From positions 1-6,183 of the forward strand of contig JAABSF010000178.1 in assembly GCA_011390535.1 (NCBI GenBank): a stretch of DNA of 6,183 nt, in the 5' to 3' direction. The DNA comes from Deltaproteobacteria bacterium. Lineage in GTDB: Bacteria > Myxococcota_A > Polyangia > HGW-17 > SLPX01. Numbering within the stretch: position 1 is the first letter of the stretch; each line of letters opens with the position of its first letter. Of this stretch, positions 1 through 5,636 are shown piece after piece. Both the position numbers and the translations under genes were made by a program. The notes below the pieces were generated by a model. The model worked only from the letters and a program-made list of their open reading frames with translations, ran no database searches and was not told the DNA's origin.

Positions 1-393
1 GAACTGTTTGAAAAACTAAATAGTATCGGCGAAAACATTATGGCTCGTGAGCTTGAGGTGATTGCGCCGCCGAGGATCTACGAAAAATATCTGCAAAAGC
101 AAAAGGGCAAGAATGGTGTTTTAACGGCTGAAGACCTCATGAGGACTTTGCCTGTCGGGTATGTCTCAGGGGCTATTGATCTGGTTTATAGATGTCCCGA
201 CACCGAACAGATTGTCATAGCGGATTATAAAACCGACCACATAGATGATCCCTCGGATATAAAAGCACGCGAGCTGGTTTATGCACCACAGATGGAGCTT
301 TATGGAATGATTTTGCAGGAATCCTTGGCTCTCTCGGCCATGGTGCGCCTGGAGCTGTGGTTTGTTTACGCTTCGGTTGTTAGTGTTCTCTAG
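1..393 (+). CDS. C-terminal part of a UvrD/RecB-family helicase-nuclease (AddA/RecB-like), 5' end outside window
   Basis: The reading frame is open from base 1 and ends at TAG 391-393, giving 130 residues of a protein that starts upstream of the window; the ATG at 40 is internal. The visible part is a RecB-type PD-(D/E)XK nuclease domain. GAID has its Asp codon at 178-180, IADYKTD has Asp at 223-225 and Lys at 229-231, and the following YAPQMELYG supplies the Q-x-x-x-Y motif that ends this nuclease family. In AddA and RecB this domain sits C-terminal to a superfamily 1 helicase and degrades DNA ends during double-strand break repair, in the cytoplasm. No helicase motif is visible here, so AddA, RecB and other helicase- or Cas4-like nucleases cannot be fully separated; the tail spacing favours AddA. 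It converges on the next gene with 40 bp between the stops, and I see no terminator hairpin there. Confidence 0.82.
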   Translation, partial: ELFEKLNSIGENIMARELEVIAPPRIYEKYLQKQKGKNGVLTAEDLMRTLPVGYVSGAIDLVYRCPDTEQIVIADYKTDHIDDPSDIKARELVYAPQMELYGMILQESLALSAMVRLELWFVYASVVSVL

Positions 394-433
394 GGTCTGG
401 GAGAAGAAGAATACGGAGGCCAAAAAGTTTAAT

Positions 434-1426
434 CTATCCTCGAAAAATAGTCGCCGCAGCGCCGGGAGGGTTTTCAAATAGGGAGACTTGATATTGTTTG
501 TCGGGTTCGATGATAGCCTCGAACACTTTGTAAAAACCTTCAGAGACAAAGAGCCCGCGCTGTCGGAGAAAAAGACCTATCTTTTTTTCTTGTTCAAGAT
601 TTTCTTCGTCGCCTACCATTGTTGGTGGAAGTTCGAGGGTTACCCGGTCGGCTTCGATGATCTCTCCGCCGATTTGGAAAGGAACCGTACGTTCCTCTTC
701 TAAAACCCACATGGGAGGGCGTTTGTCACCGGCTACATCGAAGAGCACGCTGACTTCATAGCCGACGCACTCGCGGCCGCTGATGGGTGATGTGAGCAGC
801 TCTCCTTGCGCTCTCACCGGACCTGCCAAGGTCCGTGAGGGGAGGGCGTTTTTTGCCGGTAAGGGCACCGGTAACCTCCAGCGACTTGGGAATCTGCGTC
901 TTTTGGAAAAGTAGCTCATTGTCAAAAGATAATTGTTAATAAACCAACTCAAGATAAAAGTCACAATGAAAGCGGCGGCCCCGTAGACGATCATGTATTC
1001 AAGAGAAAGTCCCGCAGAATAAGACAGCCAAGCTACAACACCCCCTACCAAAATGCTCAGCAACGATGACCTCAGCCCGCTCTGTTTCTTAACCTTCGCC
1101 GGGACCAGTTGGCGTTCCCGGTTTTCCATCTCGCGAATCTGCTCGGCAATGCCTATGTTTCGTAGATCGGACCATTTTTGTAAACCGCAACCCGGGCAGG
1201 TGCTCTCGCTTTGATTTTTGTCACCTAAATATCCGCAGTTCATGCACAAATAAAAACAGGGAAATGACTCCCATTCTACCTCTTCTGTGGTTACCTTGTC
1301 GGGCTTTATCCCACGAAGGCCTCTGTTGTATGCATGTCTGGCCTCCCGCTGGTAGGAGAGATAGCGTTGCTGCCTGATGTGTGCTTGAATTATTCCGGAA
1401 GCGCCTATGCCCACTACTGCTAACAT
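434..1426 (-). CDS. Membrane protein with zinc ribbon, two transmembrane helices and a GIDE-like domain
   Basis: 330 residues, starting at ATG 1426-1424 with AGGAG (plus-strand CTCCT 1436-1440) nine bases upstream. Order of parts: a short N-terminal segment; a CxxC-x12-CxxC zinc ribbon (Cys61, Cys64, Cys77, Cys80, YLCMNCGY and CPGCG); a charged stretch (about 92-118); two hydrophobic helices (about 121-140 and 143-165); a basic stop after the second (KRRR); then a soluble domain from about 200 to the end. The last domain opens with RAQGELLTSPISGRECVGYE and later has FEAIIEPDKQYQVSL. This is the pattern of the GIDE domain known from mitochondrial MUL1/MAPL and from many uncharacterised bacterial membrane proteins. 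MUL1 is an E3 ligase through a RING finger; no RING is seen here, so ligase activity should not be inferred. The charge pattern suggests that both ends face the cytoplasm. Role unknown. Confidence 0.85.
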   Translation of the reverse strand: MLAVVGIGASGIIQAHIRQQRYLSYQREARHAYNRGLRGIKPDKVTTEEVEWESFPCFYLCMNCGYLGDKNQSESTCPGCGLQKWSDLRNIGIAEQIREMENRERQLVPAKVKKQSGLRSSLLSILVGGVVAWLSYSAGLSLEYMIVYGAAAFIVTFILSWFINNYLLTMSYFSKRRRFPSRWRLPVPLPAKNALPSRTLAGPVRAQGELLTSPISGRECVGYEVSVLFDVAGDKRPPMWVLEEERTVPFQIGGEIIEADRVTLELPPTMVGDEENLEQEKKIGLFLRQRGLFVSEGFYKVFEAIIEPDKQYQVSLFENPPGAAATIFRG

Positions 1427-1450
1427 GGTTTAATGCTCCTGACCTTGTTT

Positions 1451-1502
1451 GTAGATATATATCTGCGATTTTCTAAATCTTGTTGGCAGATATATTATCT
1501 AC
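1451..1502. repeat. Inverted repeat of two near-palindromic AGATATATATCT boxes upstream of the zinc-ribbon/GIDE gene
   Basis: GTAGATATATATCTGC (1451-1466) and GCAGATATATTATCTAC (1486-1502) are inverted copies, differing by one inserted base, with 19 bases between them. Each box is also almost self-palindromic: AGATATATATCT is a perfect 12-bp palindrome. They lie 25-76 bp upstream of the start codon at 1426, where a promoter or operator is expected. Two copies of a palindromic box fit tandem binding of a dimeric repressor; a cruciform or mRNA leader hairpin is the alternative. The repeat is directly visible; the function is inferred. Confidence 0.55.
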
Positions 1503-1518
1503 AATTATCTATTCTACG

Positions 1519-1577
1519 GTTTTCGTGTCTGTAGTTTTTTATACACAGTTTTCTTGTCCACGGTCTTCTCATTCACC
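1519..1577. repeat. Degenerate 14-15-bp tandem repeat, four units
   Basis: On the plus strand the units are GTTTTCGTGTCTGTA (1519-1533), GTTTTTTATACACA (1534-1547), GTTTTCTTGTCCACG (1548-1562) and GTCTTCTCATTCACC (1563-1577). They share a GTTTTC-like head and a TGTC-C/T-AC-like tail. The last unit covers the yjbQ stop codon, so the array bridges the end of yjbQ and the upstream region of the next gene. The units are diverged and AT-rich, so a chance low-complexity pattern is possible. Confidence 0.35.
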
Positions 1578-1988
1578 TGTTACATGAACCAAAACACGGC
1601 GACTATGATCCCGGCGGCGGTGCTCCCAGAGATATATCCCCTGCCATGTTCCCAACGCCAAGCGGCCCCCGGTTACAGGGATTGTTATGGAAACATTGGT
1701 CAAAACGGACCGGAGATGCGAGGGCATATCGTCCGGACCCTCCGATGTGTGAGTGTAATGTGGATCCCCTTCCGGCGCCAAACGGCTCAGAAAATCCTGT
1801 ATGTCCCGCCGTGCTGATGGATCGGCGTTCTCTTGGATCACCAGACTGGCTGAGGTGTGTTGTACGAACACGACACATAGCCCGGTTTCCACTCTCGACT
1901 CACGGACAACTTTCTCTACTTTGCCGGTTATCTCAGTGGGTCCCTGAGAGCGAGTCGATACTGTAATGACGTTTTGTTTCTGTTTCAT
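1569..1988 (-). CDS. yjbQ: YjbQ/UPF0047 family protein (secondary thiamine-phosphate synthase-like)
   Basis: 139 residues, a full-length UPF0047 protein. Family motifs in order: VQHTSASLVIQENADP (42-57, with His44 and Asn54); a THTSEGPDDMPSHLRS segment (79-94) with His80, Glu83, Asp86, Asp87 and His91; and GGRLALGTWQGIYLWEHRRR (107-126) with the hallmark GTWQ and His123. The conserved His/Glu set is thought to form a metal-associated site. E. coli YjbQ and relatives have weak thiamine-phosphate synthase activity that can replace ThiE, but the physiological role is unsettled. No other thiamine gene and no TPP-riboswitch-like sequence is visible nearby. The ATG at 1988 places the N-terminal strand (NVITVSTRSQGPTEIT) as in the family. 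It has no clear Shine-Dalgarno site: the preceding bases are AT-rich with no GGAG, which is unusual beside its neighbours. It stands alone, 291 bp after the NlpC-like gene and 142 bp before the GIDE gene. Confidence 0.95.
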   Translation of the reverse strand: MKQKQNVITVSTRSQGPTEITGKVEKVVRESRVETGLCVVFVQHTSASLVIQENADPSARRDIQDFLSRLAPEGDPHYTHTSEGPDDMPSHLRSVLTNVSITIPVTGGRLALGTWQGIYLWEHRRRDHSRRVLVHVTGE

Positions 1989-2017
1989 CGTATTTGTATT
2001 TCTATGTTTGTTAAAAG

Positions 2018-2040
2018 ATCCCTATTACATGCTCAGGGAT
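2018..2040. repeat. Inverted repeat ATCCCT/AGGGAT overlapping the candidate yjbQ promoter
   Basis: ATCCCT (2018-2023) and AGGGAT (2035-2040) are perfect inverted arms around 11 bases. Flanking AAAA and TTTT extend the pairing except for one extra G. It overlaps the proposed -10 and start site of yjbQ, as an operator would. Read on the minus strand it is a weak stem followed by CTTTT, so a poor terminator is the alternative reading. Confidence 0.3.
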
Positions 2041-2067
2041 TTTGCGGGAACCGACGTAGACAGTCAA
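2039..2067 (-). promoter_or_regulatory. Candidate sigma-70-type promoter for yjbQ
   Basis: On the minus strand TTGACT (2067-2062, five of six to consensus) is followed after 17 bases by CAAAAT (2044-2039, four of six). Transcription would start near 2032, giving a leader of about 44 bases before the ATG at 1988. Spacing is ideal and the gene has no close upstream neighbour. Prediction from sequence only. Confidence 0.4.
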
Positions 2068-2279
2068 CGATCAAACAAAATAAGGGCTGGACTGCGGAAT
2101 AATCTGTAAGCTTCATGAAAAGGGTGCTTTCACCAAAGGAGCAGACTGGGTTCGGCATGACCTTCAGCTTGCGGGGAGTAAAAATTCGGAACTTCGGGAC
2201 TTGATGTAGGTTTCGAGTATCTGAGCTTTCAAGGGGTGAGATTCATTTCATCTTTCGATTGTTCTGATTTGTTTAATAA

Positions 2280-2954
2280 TTATTTCTTTGTTTTTCTCTT
2301 GCGAATGGGAATAAGACAGCATCCAAAGATCATGAGAGGGATAAAAGGACCACCCGAGCCTCCAGGGATGGAATAATTGGTTGAGCACCCACCAGAGCCC
2401 CCACCTCCATTATCCTCCTCAGGCTCCGGATCATTTTGAATGCTCAGGTTGTCACGTTGTATTGCCACGTAGCTGGAGTCGAAACACCGGTTGTGGTGAC
2501 GAATGCCACAGTTTGTACACTGTGCTTCATATACCTCCGGGCATCCCCAAGCGTCTCCTGATGCATAAATTACTACATGTCCGGATGAACCGTCATTGGA
2601 CACCAGGGCGTCGCCTCGTTTTGTGTTGGAGCGATTAATGTGTGTCCAGTCGGTGGATTCATATCGCATGTGCCATGTCCCGTAGGGATGATACGAGCAG
2701 TTGTAATCGGTGGCCACTGCCATGGGAATGTTCCAGACTCTTGCTACATACCCTGAGCAATCGGCTCCTCCCCAGCTGCGATCCCAGGAGCGCCAGCAGG
2801 AGTGGCCCCACCAGTATGAGCTCCCTACTCCGGTGGCGGCCCGTGAGATTATCTCGTCTCTGCTCATGCTTATGATGGCGTGGGCGTCAAAGCTGATCAG
2901 CGAAAAAGAGACACACACAAACAAGAACATATATAAAGATTTGGATTTTTTCAT
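2280..2954 (-). CDS. Secreted NlpC/P60-type cysteine hydrolase with a C-terminal sorting-like tail
   Basis: 224 residues from the ATG at 2954, preferred over the ATG four codons upstream at 2966 because GGAGG (2964-2960) lies five bases before it and the upstream start would overlap that site. A signal peptide (1-26) has a hydrophobic core and an AHA cleavage site. The domain follows the NlpC/P60 pattern: YWWG at 47-50, DCSGYV with catalytic Cys66, then RGDAL and GHVVIY with His126; Glu143 in VYEA is a possible third polar residue. Family members cleave peptidoglycan stem peptides or other amide bonds outside the cytoplasm. Just after it, CTNC with HH and a further Cys (146-157) may bind metal or form disulfides. 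The end has GGGGSGGC (Cys190), a second Gly-rich stretch, a hydrophobic segment of about 15 residues and RKRKTKK, which resembles tripartite C-terminal sorting signals. It is translationally coupled to the preceding lipoprotein gene. Substrate unknown. Confidence 0.85.
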   Translation of the reverse strand: MKKSKSLYMFLFVCVSFSLISFDAHAIISMSRDEIISRAATGVGSSYWWGHSCWRSWDRSWGGADCSGYVARVWNIPMAVATDYNCSYHPYGTWHMRYESTDWTHINRSNTKRGDALVSNDGSSGHVVIYASGDAWGCPEVYEAQCTNCGIRHHNRCFDSSYVAIQRDNLSIQNDPEPEEDNGGGGSGGCSTNYSIPGGSGGPFIPLMIFGCCLIPIRKRKTKK

Positions 2955-3973
2955 TATATCCTCCATTCCAGCTCAACAAAAGTTACCTCTTCGGCGGATG
3001 TCCGCATTTCAACGACCCTCCCGTTTCTACTCACAGCCACAAACCTCTTAGACCCTGTATACCGGATTGGTCTCAGCGGCAGATGCCCAATCAGCTCACC
3101 TTCAGGAGAAATGATGGCCAGCTCGGCCCTGTCTTCAACGTAGAAACCAACATAGATGTTACCCTCTGTGTCGGTGTCCAACGAAAAGAGGGACAGGAGG
3201 CGACCCTTTGGTCGAAGTAAGATGGAGCGGATTTGTCGGCCTGCCGGGTTGGATGCATTCAGCAGAACCTCGCCGCCTGAATGCGCGTTGGCTTTCGTTG
3301 CCGCCCAGAAGACTCTTGGGTCTCCAGCATCGGGGCGACCCTTGGCAAACGGTTCCCATTTGTTTCGCTCTTCCTGGTTTTCTGAGCTGATGGTGTAGAC
3401 CCATTCGTGGCGCGACTCTACAAATGTGGTTTCTCCAACACCGAATACCTCTGTGGGCTGTGGGACATTAACATCCAGGTTTTCAATTTCTTGACCATTT
3501 TCATCAAAACGGACCACGCGATAGGCTACCTCCAGGCTGTCATAAAGAAGGACCCGGATGTGGTCTTCGGAGTCTACTGAGACATGCTCGGGTAAAACCT
3601 CTCCGATGTTGAGAATTTTCTGCACATGGCCTTCCTCATCGAATTTCTTTATTTGTCCGTTTATGGAGTCGGCCACCACAATGTTTCCGTGGTCATCAAG
3701 GGCAATGCTCATAGGTCCCGGCCTGCCTCCTACATCCTCTTTTCCAAGCTCTCCCCCTTCTTTTCCCCAAGGGACGGAAAACAGTAACTTCTCTTTAAAG
3801 CTCCAGGGTTCTCCATGTATGACGATCAGATCTTGGTGAGTTTCAGATATTTCTCCCGATTCAGCGGCAGAAAATGAGTCATGGGTTTGATTGTCAGGGG
3901 AATTGACACAACCAAGTGTCAAACTCCATGAAAGGCAGAGTGGAAAGAGAAATAGAATAGAGAGTTTTCGCAT
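2954..3973 (-). CDS. Lipoprotein with NHL/beta-propeller-like repeats
   Basis: 339 residues, starting at ATG 3973-3971 with AAAGGAGG four bases upstream. Residues 1-22 look like a lipoprotein signal peptide: MRK, a hydrophobic core, then TLGC with Cys22 as the lipidated residue; Thr at -3 is less usual than Leu. A polar linker (23-50) precedes the folded part. Residues about 86-115 are a good NHL-like blade, GPMSIALDDHGNIVVADS then a KKFDEEG turn, and a second clear one is LDTDTEGNIYVGFY near 265-278. Other blades are weaker, so a six-bladed propeller is inferred. NHL propellers bind proteins or small ligands and are rarely enzymes, so a structural or binding role at the cell envelope is likely. 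Val at +2 would favour the outer membrane by the E. coli Lol rule, if that applies. Its TAA shares its last base with the ATG of the NlpC-like gene. Confidence 0.82.
   Translation of the reverse strand: MRKLSILFLFPLCLSWSLTLGCVNSPDNQTHDSFSAAESGEISETHQDLIVIHGEPWSFKEKLLFSVPWGKEGGELGKEDVGGRPGPMSIALDDHGNIVVADSINGQIKKFDEEGHVQKILNIGEVLPEHVSVDSEDHIRVLLYDSLEVAYRVVRFDENGQEIENLDVNVPQPTEVFGVGETTFVESRHEWVYTISSENQEERNKWEPFAKGRPDAGDPRVFWAATKANAHSGGEVLLNASNPAGRQIRSILLRPKGRLLSLFSLDTDTEGNIYVGFYVEDRAELAIISPEGELIGHLPLRPIRYTGSKRFVAVSRNGRVVEMRTSAEEVTFVELEWRI
2960..2964 (-). promoter_or_regulatory. Shine-Dalgarno site that decides the NlpC-like start, inside the upstream gene
   Basis: GGAGG on the minus strand (plus CCTCC) lies five bases before the ATG at 2954 and within the last codons (Trp-Arg-Ile) of the lipoprotein gene. 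Stop and start overlap as TAATG. This is the arrangement for re-initiation by terminating ribosomes, so the two proteins should be made together. Confidence 0.85.
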
Positions 3974-4002
3974 GTGGCCTCCTTTGCAGGGGTAGAACCT
4001 GT

Positions 4003-4029
4003 CCTTTAGTTTTGTTCTCGGCTTGTCAA
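4003..4029 (-). promoter_or_regulatory. Candidate promoter for the lipoprotein-NlpC pair (good -35, weak -10)
   Basis: A perfect TTGACA (4029-4024, minus strand) lies about 50 bases upstream of the start codon at 3973. The best downstream hexamer is TAAAGG (4008-4003) at a short 15-base spacing, so only the -35 is convincing. Confidence 0.3.
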
Positions 4030-4133
4030 AATTGCAAAGCCCGTGCCGTCTCTACTTCTAGGGTGTGGTTCAGTATTTTCAGGGGTTTAGCGCGAAAGAA
4101 GACGAAGAAACGAGACAGTTTGTCACACCATTG

Positions 4134-4185
4134 GGGTCACGAGACCCGGGGTTTGTTGTGGACCTTCAGGGTGTTGGGGGGTCCA
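4134..4185. repeat. Two small hairpins in the gap downstream of the serpin
   Basis: GGGTC-ACGA-GACCC (4134-4147) is a 5-bp stem with a 4-base loop. TGGACC (4159-4164) pairs with GGTCCA (4180-4185) across 15 bases. They follow the serpin stop at 4229 on the minus strand, so a role in 3' end formation is possible, but neither has a U-run. The rest of 3974-4228 shows nothing else beyond the promoter candidate. Confidence 0.3.
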
Positions 4186-4228
4186 GACCAGGGTTTTGAT
4201 TATTGTCTCAGGTCAAAGAAGAGCTGAA

Positions 4229-5551
4229 TCAAGCGGTGGGGTCAACTACGCGGCCTACGAAAACCACCGCGCCGGTCTCTATATCTCGGATGAAAAAGAT
4301 GAACGGACGATTAATGGTCACCTCGATCTGTTCATCCGGCTCCGATGTGATGCCGACTATAACGGCAGTTGCTGCGGCAGCTTCGGTGCCGGCCTCGTCA
4401 ACGGCCACGAAAGCTTTGTGGATTACATCTTGAATGAAGAGTTCAAATGAGCCGTCGATCCCTGAGAAGTTAGCATCGCCCGGTTTAAATGCAGCCTCCA
4501 TGCCCATTGCCTTCAACATTTTCTTTACGCTGAACGAATCTGTGAATGAGAACTTGGGCATTTTCAATACGACTTCAGTGTAGCCGATGCTGCTCACAAG
4601 GTTTTCTACAAAAGCACCGTTTACGCCGGCCTCGACCTCGGAGAATTTCCCGGCGTCGGGAACCAAGATGACCATCGAGAGCTCGTCGCCGTCGTAGGGA
4701 AGCTCCACGGCCTGGTAATTCTCACCCTCGGCGTATCCGTAGTTTGTGGTTTGTTGCATCATGGGTACAGTCACCGGACCCTCAGGGGTTGTGAACTCGC
4801 CGTCTTGAGTCATGTCTTCATCAAAGGACTCTTTCCAAGACGCGTTGAAATATACCGCGTTGGTGAGCACAAGCCTGGTACCGTTTGTGATGGCACCTTG
4901 GGGTATCAGATCTTTGATCCGATCTTCAGTCTGCTCCGCCACCCAGTCGTTTATTAAAACCCGCCCTGCTTCGGGATCGGACATGAAGTCCAGCAGGGTC
5001 ATCCCTGCACCATAGTTGAGCGCTAAGACATCCAGGAAGGTATCCAGAAAAGAGTAACCAGTCTGACCCCAGAGCGCGTTTACCACTCGAAGCCTGAAGG
5101 CGTCGCCGTCTGCTCCTTCTGCGTCTTCACCACGGCTCTCCAGCTCTTGGTCCAGAGCGTTGAATGCTTCGTGAATACCGGGTTCGGGGAGCTTGAATTT
5201 CAACACATCGGCCATCTCCGTCTCTGTGTCGCCTTCGGCGCCTGCATAGGTCATGGCCAAGGCAACGGAGATGGAGAGGGGAGAATAAAACAAGTTACCC
5301 TCTTCATTTCGCAGCTGGGAGTAGAGATCAAAGGCGAACTCCGTGTTTCCTTGACTCAAAAGTTCCATGTCTTCTTCAGGAACTTGGGGCTCCATGATTC
5401 GCTGTTTCTCGGACTTTATAGTCTCGCCCGGTTTGATTTCTTGTTCTTCACCACTGCCGCCGTCGCAACCGGCGGCCCATGTCAAAGCCAACAAGAGCGA
5501 CGTTATGAGAGCGAAGTTCCGTTTCAAATGTTTGAATGTTCGATAAATCAT
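4229..5551 (-). CDS. Lipoprotein serpin (serine/cysteine protease inhibitor)
   Basis: 440 residues from ATG 5551-5549, with GGAGGT (plus-strand ACCTCC 5557-5562) five bases upstream. Residues 1-29 are a lipoprotein signal with lipobox AAGC (Cys29), then an acidic linker to about 65. The serpin fold fills 68-440: FAFDLYSQL, NLFYSPLSISVALAMTYAGA (86-105), LVLTNAVYFNASWKESF (227-243), a VELPYDGDELSMVILVP stretch (282-298), LKMPKFSF, and HKAFVAVDEAGTEAAAATA leading into the reactive centre loop; VTINRPFIFFIRD matches the serpin signature. The hinge GTEAAAATA (388-396), with small residues at P15-P7, is typical of inhibitory serpins, which trap proteases covalently by inserting the loop. Counting 17 residues from Glu386 puts P1-P1' at about Thr402-Ser403, though a one- or two-residue shift is possible. 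Asp30 at +2 would be an inner-membrane retention signal in E. coli. It may be controlled by the sigma-54-like site upstream; it is separated by 255 bp from the next gene. Confidence 0.96.
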   Translation of the reverse strand: MIYRTFKHLKRNFALITSLLLALTWAAGCDGGSGEEQEIKPGETIKSEKQRIMEPQVPEEDMELLSQGNTEFAFDLYSQLRNEEGNLFYSPLSISVALAMTYAGAEGDTETEMADVLKFKLPEPGIHEAFNALDQELESRGEDAEGADGDAFRLRVVNALWGQTGYSFLDTFLDVLALNYGAGMTLLDFMSDPEAGRVLINDWVAEQTEDRIKDLIPQGAITNGTRLVLTNAVYFNASWKESFDEDMTQDGEFTTPEGPVTVPMMQQTTNYGYAEGENYQAVELPYDGDELSMVILVPDAGKFSEVEAGVNGAFVENLVSSIGYTEVVLKMPKFSFTDSFSVKKMLKAMGMEAAFKPGDANFSGIDGSFELFIQDVIHKAFVAVDEAGTEAAAATAVIVGITSEPDEQIEVTINRPFIFFIRDIETGAVVFVGRVVDPTA

Positions 5552-5598
5552 TTTTAACCTCCAAAAATAAACATCAGTTGCTTCGGAAATGAATATAT

Positions 5599-5614
5599 TG
5601 CATCAATTGTGCCA
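5599..5614 (-). promoter_or_regulatory. Candidate sigma-54 (-24/-12) promoter for the serpin gene
   Basis: The minus strand reads TGGCACAATTGATGCA. Against the sigma-54 consensus TGGCACG-N4-TTGCW it matches 10 of 12 fixed positions, including the key GG at -24 and GC at -12 at exact spacing. Transcription would begin near 5588, about 37 bases before the ATG at 5551. Such promoters need an enhancer-binding ATPase; none is visible in this window. Confidence 0.45.
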
Positions 5615-5636
5615 TCATTAAGTAAAGTGCTCACGA

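Larger units (their letters stand above)
1989..2279. other. Intergenic region upstream of yjbQ
   Basis: Besides the candidate promoter and inverted repeat near 2018-2067, this gap shows no convincing gene. A plus-strand frame from 2084 to the TAG at 2204-2206 reads FTKGADWVRHDLQLAGSK in part, discussed as a possible fossil. No clear rho-independent terminator follows the NlpC-like gene, and no tRNA fold was recognised. Confidence 0.5.

Noticed and set aside
394..433. Bidirectional terminator between the convergent genes
   Set aside because: No inverted repeat or T-run of useful length is present in the 40-bp gap.
488..703. 71-residue plus-strand frame opposite the GIDE gene
   Set aside because: It is antisense to the conserved GIDE-like domain and has no ribosome binding site or family resemblance.
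1569..1966. Overlapping open frames on both strands across the yjbQ region (for example 1554-1817 +, 1603-1878 -, 1646-1966 +)
   Set aside because: They are alternative frames of yjbQ, which shows every family motif; the shadow translations have no recognisable domain and biased composition.
2130..2240. tRNA-like segment with GGTTCGGCATGACC
   Set aside because: The T-arm-like bases do not pair properly and no acceptor or anticodon stem can be drawn around them.
1989..2279. TPP riboswitch upstream of yjbQ
   Set aside because: The thiamine link of the family made this worth checking, but none of the conserved thi-box sequences is seen on the minus strand.
2964..2966. Upstream ATG giving a 228-residue NlpC-like protein
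   Set aside because: Its initiation region would overlap the GGAGG at 2960-2964, which is well placed for the ATG at 2954, and the later start gives a standard signal peptide beginning MKKSK.
4012..4450. Plus-strand frames across the serpin 3' end and the gap beside it
   Set aside because: They lie antisense to the serpin reactive-loop region or in the gap, lack ribosome sites and resemble nothing known.
5147..5557. 136-residue plus-strand frame opposite the serpin N-terminus
   Set aside because: It is antisense to conserved serpin motifs and to the lipoprotein signal; a shadow frame.
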